A stretch of DNA of 15,494 nt from Promethearchaeota archaeon (GCA_019057355.1 DXJM01000036.1:1-15494); one strand, 5' to 3'; counted from the first letter of the stretch, positions 6,684 through 14,699 are shown. Notes: a model not told the origin generated them from the sequence alone. Translations and numbers: made by a program.

Positions 6684-8033
6684 GTGAGTAAAAAAAAAAT
6701 GTTTCCATTACTTCAAATCTTTGTTGGGATATGTTTTATAGGGTTGATAATTGTTTTATTTTTCGAGCACGTTGATTATATTTTATATTCCGTCATGTTT
6801 ATCGTTCTTGCGGCGGTTGTTAGCGCGATTTTCATTCCGGAGGTCCGGGAATTAACTTTTCTTGTTAACACGATCGATTGGGAGGCAATCTTTTTTTTCA
6901 TTGCGATTTTTGCCATCGTGGAGGTCCTGAAAGAAAGCCATTTTTTTGAGGAGATCGGCAATAGAATCATCAAGCGTTATGGTAGCCACCCGAGAAAGCT
7001 GTTTTATATTTTTTGCATTGTCACTACCTTATTAGCCTCGGTGATTGCCGGAATATCGATCGTTGCGATTTTTATTCCCTTGATCATAATTGTCACCAAG
7101 GAAAGTGACATAAATCCGACTCCTTTTTTATTGGGTATTTCTGTGTGCGTTAATCTTGCAGCAACGCTCACTCCCGTTGGCTCTGTCCAGAATATCTTGA
7201 TAGCAGACGAATTTTCGATTGGATTTGCCTGGTTTTTGGCGAACATCATGCCCTATTTTCTCATTACCCTTGTTATCACTTTAGTTTCACTAGATCAATT
7301 CATCTTGAAGAAGTACCTGAAAAAGGCAGGGAAGCCCGGAGAGCGTAAGGGCCTTCAAGTAGAAAATCTTGACAAGGTGCCGGCGAAAACGACCGGGATG
7401 AGCATTAAAAAAAACCTGATCTTGTTGATAGTCTTCATTTTTTTCTTGGTACTAGTACCCGAAATTTATCTGGTGGCGATCATTTTTATAATGGTCTTTG
7501 TGGCATTTAATCCTTATAAAAATCCTGATGGACGGCAGAAAAAATTTTCCTTGATTCATTACTTGCAGAAAGTGGATTATAAGCTGATTTATTTTTTCAT
7601 CTGCTTGTTCATGTTCATAGGATTGATGGAAATCAACGGAACGTTATTGTTGCTTGAAGCGTTAATTGAGAGTTTATCATTTGAAAGTTTGTTGTTCTTG
7701 AGCATCGTGATTTTAGTGGTGACCTCTATTTTTAGCGGGTTGCTCGATAACACGCCGGTGACCATCATGTTCATTCCCATCATATTGATTTTAACGAATA
7801 ATCCCCTTTTCCATTCTACTCCCTTGTTAATTGCCTTCATTTTAGGGATTAATTTAGGTGGAAATTTTTTACCCCAGGGAAGCCCTGCCGATCTCATGGT
7901 GCTAGAAATGGGAAGAGCAAGTAACATCAAGGAATTGACGTATAGGAAAATGGTTAAAATAGGAGGTTCGTATGCCATCCTCCATGTCCTAATCGGTATT
8001 GGATATTTAACGATAATCACGCTTCTTCTTTGA
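6684..8033 (+). CDS. ArsB/NhaD/SLC13-like ion transporter superfamily permease
   Basis: The 449-residue protein is strongly hydrophobic with about 11-13 membrane segments and a basic cytosolic loop (about 204-242) splitting two homologous halves. Each half carries the superfamily signature: NLAATLTPVGSVQN (157-170) and NLGGNFLPQGSPAD (390-403). Each is preceded by a helix ending in a FIP motif, after AGISIV (121-126) and LLDNTPVT (353-360). This duplication is characteristic of the ion transporter superfamily, which includes arsenite/antimonite permeases (ArsB), Na+/H+ antiporters of the NhaD type and SLC13 anion carriers. Substrate cannot be fixed from sequence. The GTG at 6684 is used; ATG at 6699 is an equally plausible start. 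Next to a CGGC-domain gene, 113 bases downstream. Own TATA box at 6608. Confidence 0.85.
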   Translation: MSKKKMFPLLQIFVGICFIGLIIVLFFEHVDYILYSVMFIVLAAVVSAIFIPEVRELTFLVNTIDWEAIFFFIAIFAIVEVLKESHFFEEIGNRIIKRYGSHPRKLFYIFCIVTTLLASVIAGISIVAIFIPLIIIVTKESDINPTPFLLGISVCVNLAATLTPVGSVQNILIADEFSIGFAWFLANIMPYFLITLVITLVSLDQFILKKYLKKAGKPGERKGLQVENLDKVPAKTTGMSIKKNLILLIVFIFFLVLVPEIYLVAIIFIMVFVAFNPYKNPDGRQKKFSLIHYLQKVDYKLIYFFICLFMFIGLMEINGTLLLLEALIESLSFESLLFLSIVILVVTSIFSGLLDNTPVTIMFIPIILILTNNPLFHSTPLLIAFILGINLGGNFLPQGSPADLMVLEMGRASNIKELTYRKMVKIGGSYAILHVLIGIGYLTIITLLL

Positions 8034-8062
8034 TTGTTGAGTGAAAATTTAATCTTGATGGG

Positions 8063-8070
8063 TATATAAT
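8063..8070 (+). promoter_or_regulatory. Archaeal TATA box for the CGGC gene
   Basis: TATATAAT in the gap after the permease. Initiation near 8092-8097 would give a leader of about 50 bases to the ATG at 8147, or about 14 to the ATG at 8108. It suggests the gene can be transcribed independently of the permease. Confidence 0.45.
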
Positions 8071-8135
8071 GTAAGGAAAGCTAAAAAGAAGAGGGAATTT
8101 ATTTATCATGATTCATTCAAACAAATCGATAATTC

Positions 8136-8141
8136 GAGGAG
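8136..8141 (+). promoter_or_regulatory. Ribosome binding site deciding the CGGC start
   Basis: GAGGAG lies 5 bases before the ATG at 8147. It favours that start over the in-frame ATG at 8108, which has no comparable element. Confidence 0.6.
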
Positions 8142-8146
8142 AAAAA

Positions 8147-8587
8147 ATGGCTGAGAATAAAAAGAAAAAAAGGGTGGCAATCGTGAGATGTGAGAGGACC
8201 GAAGAATCCTGCCCTGGGACGTCCTGCCTGACATCATTTGCCGGTAGAAAGCATTCGTTTAAGGATTACGATGAGAATGCTGAACTTGTAGGGTTTTTCT
8301 CATGTGGTGGCTGTCCGGGACGGAGGATATTTAGATTAGTGAGAAGCTTGAAAGAGGAGGGGGGCGTGGACGTCATTCATGTTGCATCGTGCATCTTGAA
8401 AGAAACGCCCTTTCCCAAGTGCACTCATAAAGGAGATATCATCAATTCCATTAAAAACATGGGCATCGACGTGGTTCTCGGGTCTGATGATAAATGGGAG
8501 AAAGAAGTAAAAATCATGAAGGAAAAAAAACACTTGAAGGACCCGGAAAGCCAGGATACCTTGCTGGAAGGATCAGATCACTGGTAA
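8147..8587 (+). CDS. CGGC domain-containing protein
   Basis: A 146-residue cysteine-rich cytosolic protein of the CGGC domain family. From the ATG at 8147, cysteines lie at 15, 22, 27, 53, 56, 82 and 92, with CGGC at 53-56. The N-terminal strand RVAIVRC (9-15) and the strand-Cys DVIHVASC (75-82) are typical of the domain, which is thought to bind metal ions. The C-terminus (about 115-146) is charged and poorly conserved-looking. ATG at 8108 would add 13 residues but lacks a ribosome binding site. It follows the permease on the same strand, so a joint role in metal or oxyanion handling is possible but not shown. The biochemical role of the family is not well established. Confidence 0.85.
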   Translation: MAENKKKKRVAIVRCERTEESCPGTSCLTSFAGRKHSFKDYDENAELVGFFSCGGCPGRRIFRLVRSLKEEGGVDVIHVASCILKETPFPKCTHKGDIINSIKNMGIDVVLGSDDKWEKEVKIMKEKKHLKDPESQDTLLEGSDHW

Positions 8588-8637
8588 ACCTGGTAAATCA
8601 CGTGTATCAGTAAATCATCGATAAATGGAATCCTTCC

Positions 8638-8644
8638 TTTTTTT
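8638..8644 (+). terminator. T-tract terminator after the CGGC gene
   Basis: Seven consecutive T about 50 bases after the stop codon fit a simple archaeal termination signal. No stable hairpin is evident. Confidence 0.35.
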
Positions 8645-8826
8645 AAATTCTAAAGGCTCTCAAAATGGTAATGAATGATGGGAATGAATGTAAATCCGCG
8701 CACGATGATAGGATGACCCGTCAAGACGAGAGCTTTAATGGACTCGCAATCGCCCCAAGAGTGATCAGGAAAAGGGGATAAATAAAAGATGACCTGCGTG
8801 CAAGCAAAAAGAGCGAGGGTTTTTTT

Positions 8827-8831
8827 AAAAA
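8827..8831 (-). terminator. T-tract after glyA
   Basis: On the minus strand this reads as five T starting 8 bases after the glyA stop. Weak, but well placed for archaeal termination. Confidence 0.25.
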
Positions 8832-8838
8832 GAGCAGG

Positions 8839-10167
8839 CTAATAAAATTTTAAATATTCATATGCCTTGTTAGGAGATTGGAAGCAAAATTTGATTTCTT
8901 GAAACTCTTTCTTGAATTCGGCAACCTCTTCTTTAACCTTCTTTGGGGGCTTTTTATCGACGATTAATTTCTTGAAGAATTCCGCTATGTCGTTCATCTC
9001 TGATTTTCCCATCCCTAACCGGGTGACTTCTGAAGTCCCCATTCGAATGCCCGAAGGGTTCATGTAACTGCGTCCTTCTCGAATGTCCCACGGCAATAGG
9101 TTTCTATTGATGATGATGTTGGCTTCCTCGAGGGTTCTTTCAATGTCTCCTCCAAGTCCTGCATTCTTTTCAAAATTCGCAATATCAACGACAATTTGAT
9201 GAGATTTGGTGAATCCGAGGTGTTCACACAATACATTAAAGCCTCGTTCTTTAAGAGCCGCTGCGAATGCCTGTGCATTTTCAATGACTTTTTTGTGATA
9301 CTCCTTGCCAAATTCTAGCATTTCAACCAGAGCCACGGCAAATCCCGCGACATTGTGCAGGTGATGGTTGGAAAAGAGCGAGGGAAATGCGGCATTTTTG
9401 AGATCTTCTTTTAAATCTTCTCGATCGGATACCACGGTCCCGGTTTGAGGTCCTGGCAATGTCTTGTGACAGCTGAAGCTCATTGCGTCTGCTCCTTCCC
9501 TCAGGGGATCTTGAAAATACCCCGAGCCAATTAATCCCGCAACATGAGCACCATCATATCCGATTTTTGCTCCGACCTCCCTTCCCACTTCGCTCAATTC
9601 TTTAACAGGATGGGGAAATAAAAACACGGACCCTCCAAATAGCAGCATTTCGGGTTTAAATTCTCGAATGATCTCTGCCGATTTATCGACGTCTAAATTC
9701 ATGTTTTCTTCGTCGAATGCGAAGTACTTGATGTCCAACCCCCTGACAGTTCCCGCAGTCCCATAAATCTTGTTTCCCGTGGAGGTCTCGTAAGGAGCAT
9801 GGCTTATGTGTCCTCCTTTTGGAATGGGCATGACCATCATTCGTCCATGGTTCCGGGAGGTGAAGGCATTGTAGAGCACTAAATTAGCCATGACCCCCGA
9901 GATAGGGCGCACGTCGGCAAAACAGCACCTGAAATATTTCTTGGTGAGTTCCATGCATATTTCTTCTACCTGGTCGATATACTTGCACCCTGCATAAACA
10001 CGTTGTCCAACCCATCCTTCTGCATATCGATGGCTAAAATCGCTATTACAGGCTTCATCGACTGCCGGACTTGTCACGTTTTCGGAAGCGATGAGAGGGA
10101 TTGACTTGCTTATGACATCATGGTGTTCCATCAAAATTGAGCGAATTTCTTCTATCGTACTTTTCAC
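8839..10167 (-). CDS. glyA: Serine hydroxymethyltransferase
   Basis: This 442-residue PLP enzyme interconverts serine and glycine with transfer of a one-carbon unit to a pterin cofactor (tetrahydrofolate or, in many archaea, tetrahydromethanopterin). Visible landmarks: LIASENVTSP (25-34), the cofactor-contacting DGAHVAG (205-211, with Asp205 and His208), the Schiff-base lysine in SCHKTLPGPQ (Lys235), and the carboxylate-binding arginine in SGIRMGT (Arg375). All key residues are present and the length is normal for archaeal enzymes. The start is GTG at 10167: an in-frame TGA lies just upstream, and the next ATG (codon 13) would cut into the N-terminal helix. It has its own 244-base upstream gap with an AT-rich TATA-like stretch at about 10214-10229. 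No other one-carbon gene is adjacent. Confidence 0.96.
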   Translation of the reverse strand: MKSTIEEIRSILMEHHDVISKSIPLIASENVTSPAVDEACNSDFSHRYAEGWVGQRVYAGCKYIDQVEEICMELTKKYFRCCFADVRPISGVMANLVLYNAFTSRNHGRMMVMPIPKGGHISHAPYETSTGNKIYGTAGTVRGLDIKYFAFDEENMNLDVDKSAEIIREFKPEMLLFGGSVFLFPHPVKELSEVGREVGAKIGYDGAHVAGLIGSGYFQDPLREGADAMSFSCHKTLPGPQTGTVVSDREDLKEDLKNAAFPSLFSNHHLHNVAGFAVALVEMLEFGKEYHKKVIENAQAFAAALKERGFNVLCEHLGFTKSHQIVVDIANFEKNAGLGGDIERTLEEANIIINRNLLPWDIREGRSYMNPSGIRMGTSEVTRLGMGKSEMNDIAEFFKKLIVDKKPPKKVKEEVAEFKKEFQEIKFCFQSPNKAYEYLKFY

Positions 10168-10213
10168 TGTAGATCATTTCAATATTATTAAGAAAATATG
10201 ATTGGAAAATATG

Positions 10214-10229
10214 AAATATAATTAAAATT
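10214..10229 (-). promoter_or_regulatory. Possible TATA region of glyA
   Basis: On the minus strand an AT stretch containing TTTTAATTATATTTC lies about 50-60 bases before the GTG at 10167. The assignment is tentative because the gap is AT-rich. Further upstream are direct repeats TTGCTAG (10299, 10309) and GCGAAC (10344, 10352). Confidence 0.3.
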
Positions 10230-10411
10230 TTTTGTAACCTTGGAGAAAATAGGAGGATATTCGGTTTTTTCTTTTAAAAGCTTTTGTTTGAGCATCTTTT
10301 GCTAGATCTTGCTAGGATATTTATTTAGAAATGCATCATGATGGCGAACTAGCGAACAAAAATGAGCGATAGAATGCATTTTTAATAAAACAAGAGGGGC
10401 TCGTGAATTTT

Positions 10412-11344
10412 CTAGTAATCATCTGGATTTTGAGCTTCAAGGATGAGTCGGGCTTCGTACAAGTTCAATTTTTTCCCGGCTTTTCTCTTCTCCAGGGCAG
10501 TGGCTAATTTTTCTTGCTTTACCTTCTCCAATAATTCTTCTTCTTTTTCTTTTTGGTTTTTTGGTTTTATTTTTTTTTGTTTCCTGCTTGATTTTACGTG
10601 TTGTTTTGAAGGGGGCTTGCCTTTTGACAGTTTCTTTCTTTGATTCATGAGCTCTAAAAATTTTTCATGATAAGTATCGGCAGCTTGTTTATTTTTTATG
10701 AGCTCTTCTTCCATTTTTTTCTTTTTTTCTTTTGCTTCAGTGACTTTATCGTATATTTCAAGCATTTTACCGTGATTATCTTGTGACTTGTTCGACCATT
10801 TCGTCAGTTGTTCATAAATCTTGTTTAGATTAATTTTTACCAGTTCGATTTTTCTCTCCAGCTTCAGGATTTCATCTGCATTTTGTGCTTCCAGTATTTT
10901 CTGCTTGTCTTCTGCAAGTTCCTTGATTTTATCGATAATGTTGTTTTCTTCCGTAATTTCCAGGTGTTCTGTTTCTATCCTCCTCTCCAGCATGTCAATA
11001 GTTCGATTAATTTGTTTTAGATCTCCAAATTTAGAGCTATCTGAAGAGTTTTTTTGGAGGGTTTTTTTTTCCTGTATTAACTTGTCCAGCAGGGTTTTGT
11101 ATTCAATCTTTTTATCTTTTAGTTTTTTGACTTTGTTGTTCCAACCATCTCGCTGTATCTTGTATTCATCTTTAGCAACCCTCAGGTATTCGTTAATTTG
11201 AGACTCAAGTTCTTGAAGGTTATTGATGTAATCTTTCGTTTTCTTGTTAAGTTCATCTCTTTTTTCTCGATAGAGTTCGATTTGATCTTGGACTTCTTTT
11301 AAATTAAAAGATGGTTGGGAATTCTTGGTCGTGTCATTACTCAT
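10412..11344 (-). CDS. Long coiled-coil protein of a conserved archaeal type
   Basis: The 310-residue product is almost entirely predicted coiled coil (about residues 13-235) with heptad-like Leu/Ile spacing and many Glu/Lys/Gln. A lysine-rich low-complexity linker (about 236-272) follows. The short C-terminal module is LATALEKRKAGKKLNLYEAR (275-294). The combination of a long coiled coil with a short ALEKxKxGxKL-type tail resembles an uncharacterised family widespread in archaea; I am not sure of its formal name. No signal peptide, membrane segment or enzymatic motif. A structural or scaffold role is the natural guess. The TATA-like box is 26 bases before the ATG, suggesting a leaderless transcript. 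Lies upstream of glyA on the same strand but with a 244-base gap, so probably not one operon. Confidence 0.8.
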   Translation of the reverse strand: MSNDTTKNSQPSFNLKEVQDQIELYREKRDELNKKTKDYINNLQELESQINEYLRVAKDEYKIQRDGWNNKVKKLKDKKIEYKTLLDKLIQEKKTLQKNSSDSSKFGDLKQINRTIDMLERRIETEHLEITEENNIIDKIKELAEDKQKILEAQNADEILKLERKIELVKINLNKIYEQLTKWSNKSQDNHGKMLEIYDKVTEAKEKKKKMEEELIKNKQAADTYHEKFLELMNQRKKLSKGKPPSKQHVKSSRKQKKIKPKNQKEKEEELLEKVKQEKLATALEKRKAGKKLNLYEARLILEAQNPDDY

Positions 11345-11365
11345 GGAGTAGGTCCTTACCTAATA

Positions 11366-11375
11366 TTTATAAAAA
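11366..11375 (-). promoter_or_regulatory. TATA box of the coiled-coil gene (leaderless)
   Basis: On the minus strand TTTTTATAAA is centred about 26 bases before the ATG at 11344. At the usual archaeal spacing, transcription would begin at or beside the start codon. Confidence 0.55.
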
Positions 11376-11470
11376 GTAACATTAATCAGAATTTATTCTT
11401 ATTTTTTGAAAATGTTCAATTTTTTATATATTTTTTGGGTTTTTCATGGTGAGCGGTGCATTTCATATTG

Positions 11471-11478
11471 TATAAATA
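11471..11478 (+). promoter_or_regulatory. TATA box of trmI (short or no leader)
   Basis: TATAAATA is centred about 31 bases before the ATG at 11505, implying at most a few bases of leader. Together with the box at 11366 it forms a divergent promoter pair. Confidence 0.55.
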
Positions 11479-11504
11479 GTTAAAAAAATTAGTCTTATTT
11501 ATAA

Positions 11505-12383
11505 ATGCATGCTGAAAAGATTGAAGAGAATGATTTGGTATTTTTAGTTTTTGATAATCGAAGCAGGTGGCTCCTTCAGGTTAAATCGGGTGAGTCCTTT
11601 CATACCCATCGAGGGATAATTGAGCACGATGAGATAATTGGAAGCTCTTTTGGATCGGTGATTTTTTCAAGACCGCATGAAAGCCAAGGATACAAGTTTT
11701 TCGTGTTAAAGCCGCTTCCCTCTGATTACGTGTTATACATGGGAAGAAAAACCCAAATTATTTACCCCGAGGATGCAGGATTGATATTGCTTTATTCAGG
11801 AATAGGTCCCGGAAGTGTTGTCATTGAAGCAGGGACGGGATCGGGAGCATTATCATGTATTTTGGGAAATTTCGTGCGACCTGACGGGCACGTGTATTCA
11901 TATGACATTCGGGAGAAATCACTTCGAAGGGCGAGAAAGAATGTCGAGATGACAAGGCTCCAAGAGGTTATTTCCATTCAAGAGGGTGATATCCTCACCA
12001 TGGATCTTGACCACGCAAACGTGGATTCAGTGGTTTTAGACATGCCCCAACCCTGGGAAGCCATTGAAAAGGTTAAAAAATACTTAAAGCTGAGTGGGGT
12101 CTTGGTATCTTTTTCTCCCACGATAGAACAAGTTAAGAAAACCACTTTTTCCTTGAGAAAGCACGGTTTTATAGAGATTAGTTCCTGCGAGCTCATGAAA
12201 AGAATGCTTCAAGTGAAAGAAAATGCCACGCGCCCCGAAGTGAGGATGATAGGGCACACGGGCTACATTACTTTCGGGAGGAAAATAGAAGATGTTAAGA
12301 ACCCCTACAGGGAAAGAAAACCACGAAATGAAGAAACGATTGACATGGATGGAATGCCTCTCAGGGAGCCAAGAGAACCATGA
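11505..12383 (+). CDS. trmI: tRNA (adenine-N1)-methyltransferase TrmI
   Basis: A 292-residue SAM-dependent methyltransferase of the TrmI/Gcd14 family, which makes m1A at position 58 (and in some archaea 57) of the tRNA T-loop. The N-terminal beta domain (1-70) precedes the Rossmann fold. The SAM motif is EAGTGSGALS (108-117), the acidic ribose contact is in YDIRE (133-137), and the family catalytic motif is DMPQPW (179-184). The conserved tail RPEVRMIGHTGYITFGR (243-259) is characteristic. Residues 262-292 form a charged extension beyond the core. Everything needed for activity appears intact. It is divergently transcribed from the coiled-coil gene and is followed 47 bases later by a convergent orphan. 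The archaeal housekeeping character supports the organism assignment. Confidence 0.95.
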   Translation: MHAEKIEENDLVFLVFDNRSRWLLQVKSGESFHTHRGIIEHDEIIGSSFGSVIFSRPHESQGYKFFVLKPLPSDYVLYMGRKTQIIYPEDAGLILLYSGIGPGSVVIEAGTGSGALSCILGNFVRPDGHVYSYDIREKSLRRARKNVEMTRLQEVISIQEGDILTMDLDHANVDSVVLDMPQPWEAIEKVKKYLKLSGVLVSFSPTIEQVKKTTFSLRKHGFIEISSCELMKRMLQVKENATRPEVRMIGHTGYITFGRKIEDVKNPYRERKPRNEETIDMDGMPLREPREP

Positions 12384-12430
12384 CGCGGAAAGGGAGCGCA
12401 TTTAAGTGATCGGGTAATGGCCTCATCCGA

Positions 12431-12853
12431 TTAAAAACCTTTCAATTGAACGCCAGTTTTCATTTCTTTTTTCTTCTTATACCTTTTCGTGGTAAAGAAA
12501 TGGTTTTTTTTGCTGGGAATGATGCTGATATACTTTCTCAATAATTCCTCAACAAACTCTTTTGTAAAACTATCCCTGGTGATCGTGCGTGGATCGTCAA
12601 AAAAAGCGAGAATGTCTTTATTTTTGGCATCTTCTTTCAGTCCCAAGTTCTTTAAAGGGACGTGAACGGAATGTAAATACCATCCGGGTGTTTTTGCATC
12701 GTGAGCCATGATTTTTAAAATATTGGACTTGTCTTTTTTAATTTTAATATCTATGAGCTTTCGAGCTTCCCTGATTATGATGGTCGCGTATTCGGGGATC
12801 TCATTTTTAGAGCTGTGAATTTTTTTGTAGAATTCCTTTATTTTTTCACTCAT
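12431..12853 (-). CDS. Hypothetical basic protein
   Basis: I do not recognise this 140-residue protein. It has an N-terminal helical half (1-48) with alternating basic residues, a central segment MAHDAKTPGWYLHSVHVPL (49-67), an acidic patch (DDPRT, 86-90), and a lysine-rich tail (115-130). No Cys motif, signal peptide or membrane helix is seen. The high basic content could suit nucleic-acid binding, which is speculation. A TATA-like element (12884-12890) about 34 bases before the ATG at 12853 supports it as a real gene with a very short leader. It converges on trmI and is divergent from the YjbQ-family gene. Confidence 0.65.
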   Translation of the reverse strand: MSEKIKEFYKKIHSSKNEIPEYATIIIREARKLIDIKIKKDKSNILKIMAHDAKTPGWYLHSVHVPLKNLGLKEDAKNKDILAFFDDPRTITRDSFTKEFVEELLRKYISIIPSKKNHFFTTKRYKKKKEMKTGVQLKGF

Positions 12854-12883
12854 TGTTCATTCTTTTCATCGATCATTACACTG

Positions 12884-12890
12884 TTATAAA
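12884..12890 (-). promoter_or_regulatory. TATA box of the 12431-12853 gene
   Basis: On the minus strand TTTATAA, within a T-rich stretch, sits about 34 bases before the ATG at 12853. This gives a leader of under 10 bases. Confidence 0.45.
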
Positions 12891-13003
12891 AAAATTAACC
12901 AAAATTAATAAATAAACGTATTATTTTATTTGACGTCGTTTTTTTCATGATATTCAAGAAAATATCTGAATGTTTATCAAGTAAAGTAAACTTATTAAGT
13001 AAA

Positions 13004-13426
13004 ATGACTGTGATTTATAAAACCTTTGAATTGAGAACGAATGCTTATTGCGATATCATAAACATAACTGATCGAGTTCAAGATGCTATTCGCGAGGGCA
13101 TTATAAATGATGGTATTGTAAACATTCATGTTGCGGGATCCACAGCTGCAATATCAACGACAGAATACGAACCAGGACTGGTCAAGAATGATATTAAAGA
13201 CTTCCTCGAAAAGGTAATCCCTTACGGGGAAGATTATAAACACCATCGCACCTGGGGGGATCATAATGGTGCGGGTCATTTGAGGAGTTTTTTAATCAAG
13301 ACTTCCCAAACATTTCCCTTCAAGAACAAGAAATTGTTGCTAGGAACGTGGGAACAGGTTATCTTTTGTGAATTCGATGAGAAAAGCCGACATCGAGAAA
13401 TCACCCTTACAATTATTGGTGATTAA
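13004..13426 (+). CDS. yjbQ: YjbQ (UPF0047) family protein
   Basis: A 140-residue member of the YjbQ/UPF0047 family, a small trimeric beta-rich fold found in all domains; some members have been reported to have thiamin phosphate synthase activity. Visible family blocks are STAAISTTEYEP (46-57), DHNGAGHLRS (86-95) with the conserved His92, LGTWEQVIFCEFD (113-125) and the terminal RHREITLTIIG (129-139). The start at 13004 gives the family's usual length and N-terminus (TVIYKTFELRT). An in-frame ATG at 12947 would add 19 residues without family support, so it is not used. No operon partner is seen; the gene lies between two minus-strand genes. Confidence 0.92.
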   Translation: MTVIYKTFELRTNAYCDIINITDRVQDAIREGIINDGIVNIHVAGSTAAISTTEYEPGLVKNDIKDFLEKVIPYGEDYKHHRTWGDHNGAGHLRSFLIKTSQTFPFKNKKLLLGTWEQVIFCEFDEKSRHREITLTIIGD

Positions 13427-13522
13427 TTCACTCCACTAAATTCGTGTTCCATTTCCTTTAAAACACCAGGACATGCAACGAGCTACAAAAGAAAAAATAA
13501 AGGAAAAAAATTAAAGGTAGTT

Positions 13523-13741
13523 TTATGCTTTTTCAATAAAGTTATCTATTTGTTCAATTATTTTATTGTAGGTGCCTCTTCGGCGGATTTCCTCAAATCG
13601 TTCTCTAAGTTCTGAAACGGCTAAATGGCATTCGTGTAATTGCTGCTTGTAAGTAGGAAGGTTCTTTCGGAATTCTTCTATTTTTTTCATTTTGATTTGA
13701 AAATCCAAATTTTCAAAAAAATTGTTTTTTAATTCGATCAT
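13523..13741 (-). CDS. Small hypothetical helical protein
   Basis: A 72-residue, charged, probably helical or coiled-coil protein without recognised domain. Residues 17-60 have regular hydrophobic spacing (Ile, Phe, Leu, Leu) with many Glu/Arg. It starts 24 bases from a divergent small ORF. There are no Cys pairs besides a single Cys39, no signal peptide and no clear ribosome binding site. The protein-like composition makes it plausible but not certain. Confidence 0.45.
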   Translation of the reverse strand: MIELKNNFFENLDFQIKMKKIEEFRKNLPTYKQQLHECHLAVSELRERFEEIRRRGTYNKIIEQIDNFIEKA

Positions 13742-13765
13742 TCACATCAGCTTTACTTATTTGGC

Positions 13766-13951
13766 ATGCTTAGGAAGAGAGTGAAAGCAAAAATTAAAAA
13801 AAAAGAGTGTCATAAGAATATTATCAAGAAATTATTCGTAAGAAAAAAATTCGATAAAAGTGGATTAACGGTCATGGGGACCATGACGAGAGGTCTAATG
13901 CAGAGTTCTGATGATATTCGTAAGCTAACCACCATCAAGGGTTATGATTAA
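13766..13951 (+). CDS. Small hypothetical basic protein
   Basis: A 61-residue putative protein with a very lysine/arginine-rich first half (1-28) and a more ordinary second half with VMGTMTRGLM (36-45). It ends 47 bases before the zinc-ribbon gene on the same strand and could be co-transcribed with it. No clear ribosome binding site or TATA box was found. An ORF of this length can occur by chance, so this is a weak call. Confidence 0.3.
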   Translation: MLRKRVKAKIKKKECHKNIIKKLFVRKKFDKSGLTVMGTMTRGLMQSSDDIRKLTTIKGYD

Positions 13952-13998
13952 ATGGTATCCAAGGTTATGCAAGATCAATACAAAAAAATGGGATTGTT

Positions 13999-14514
13999 AT
14001 GGGAAATAAATTTGGATATTACGTGATATCACGTGCTTTAAATGATGTTTGGAATGATACCCTTTCTTTTTGGGGTCGAAACGCTGGAAAAATTAAAGAT
14101 CAACAATTTGGTAGCAATGATCTTTTTCGTACAATCGTTGTAAAAAACGATATATCAATGATGTCCTATGGCGAGACTTATGCCATGAACTTTGGGTTCA
14201 ATCCAAAGGATTCGATGACGTATGTAAGCGTGGAAGTAAGCTTATCTTTTGGTTATGGCATGCAGTGGTTAAAACCACAGGGCACGATGAAGAAATGGGC
14301 ACTTGAAATTGGAGCACCGCCCATGAAATTGGTACGAAATGCTGACAAAAAGTTTTTTGACATTTTAACGGGAATTCAAACCATGCAAATCGCGTCCATT
14401 CAAAAATCGACCGATACAAATAATAGATATTGTCATCAATGTGGTGGAGAAAATACACTATCTGATAACTTTTGTAAAGATTGCGGGACAAAATTGATAA
14501 TGAAAAATGATTGA
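13999..14514 (+). CDS. Protein with C-terminal zinc ribbon
   Basis: The 171-residue protein ends in a clear zinc ribbon: Cys145-x2-Cys148 and Cys159-x2-Cys162, in the short YCHQCGG/FCKDCGT form used by many archaeal adaptor-like proteins. Residues 1-135 form an unrecognised globular domain rich in Gly, Phe and Trp (for example LSFWGRNAG 22-30 and SFGYGMQW 83-90). No membrane segment or signal peptide. The ATG at 13999 is chosen because an upstream ATG at 13988 is in another frame and stops after twelve codons. It precedes the Rag-like GTPase by 185 bases on the same strand; a functional tie is possible but not demonstrated. Confidence 0.75.
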   Translation: MGNKFGYYVISRALNDVWNDTLSFWGRNAGKIKDQQFGSNDLFRTIVVKNDISMMSYGETYAMNFGFNPKDSMTYVSVEVSLSFGYGMQWLKPQGTMKKWALEIGAPPMKLVRNADKKFFDILTGIQTMQIASIQKSTDTNNRYCHQCGGENTLSDNFCKDCGTKLIMKND

Positions 14515-14612
14515 GCAGCATTTAAATGAACAGTGTCATCATTTATTGGTAATAGAGAAAGCCAACGTTGATCTATGCCAATATTTGTTTGCTCGATTGG
14601 AAGAAATAAAGA

Positions 14613-14626
14613 TTTATATTTATAAA
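14613..14626 (+). promoter_or_regulatory. TATA box for the Rag-like GTPase
   Basis: TTTATATTTATAAA lies about 80 bases before the GTG at 14700, which would give a leader of about 50 bases. A separate promoter argues against obligatory co-transcription with the zinc-ribbon gene. Confidence 0.45.
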
Positions 14627-14699
14627 CTTAGAATAAGTATATAGCTGTAAGTATTAAAATTTATGATATTAAATAAAAAATTTAATAGACGTGAAATAA

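Noticed and set aside
6776..8020. Antisense open frames within the permease gene
   Set aside because: They are opposite a clear membrane-protein gene and have no own promoter or motifs.
12947..13003. Longer start for the YjbQ protein at ATG 12947
   Set aside because: The extra 19 residues do not match the family N-terminus, and the ATG at 13004 gives the normal length.
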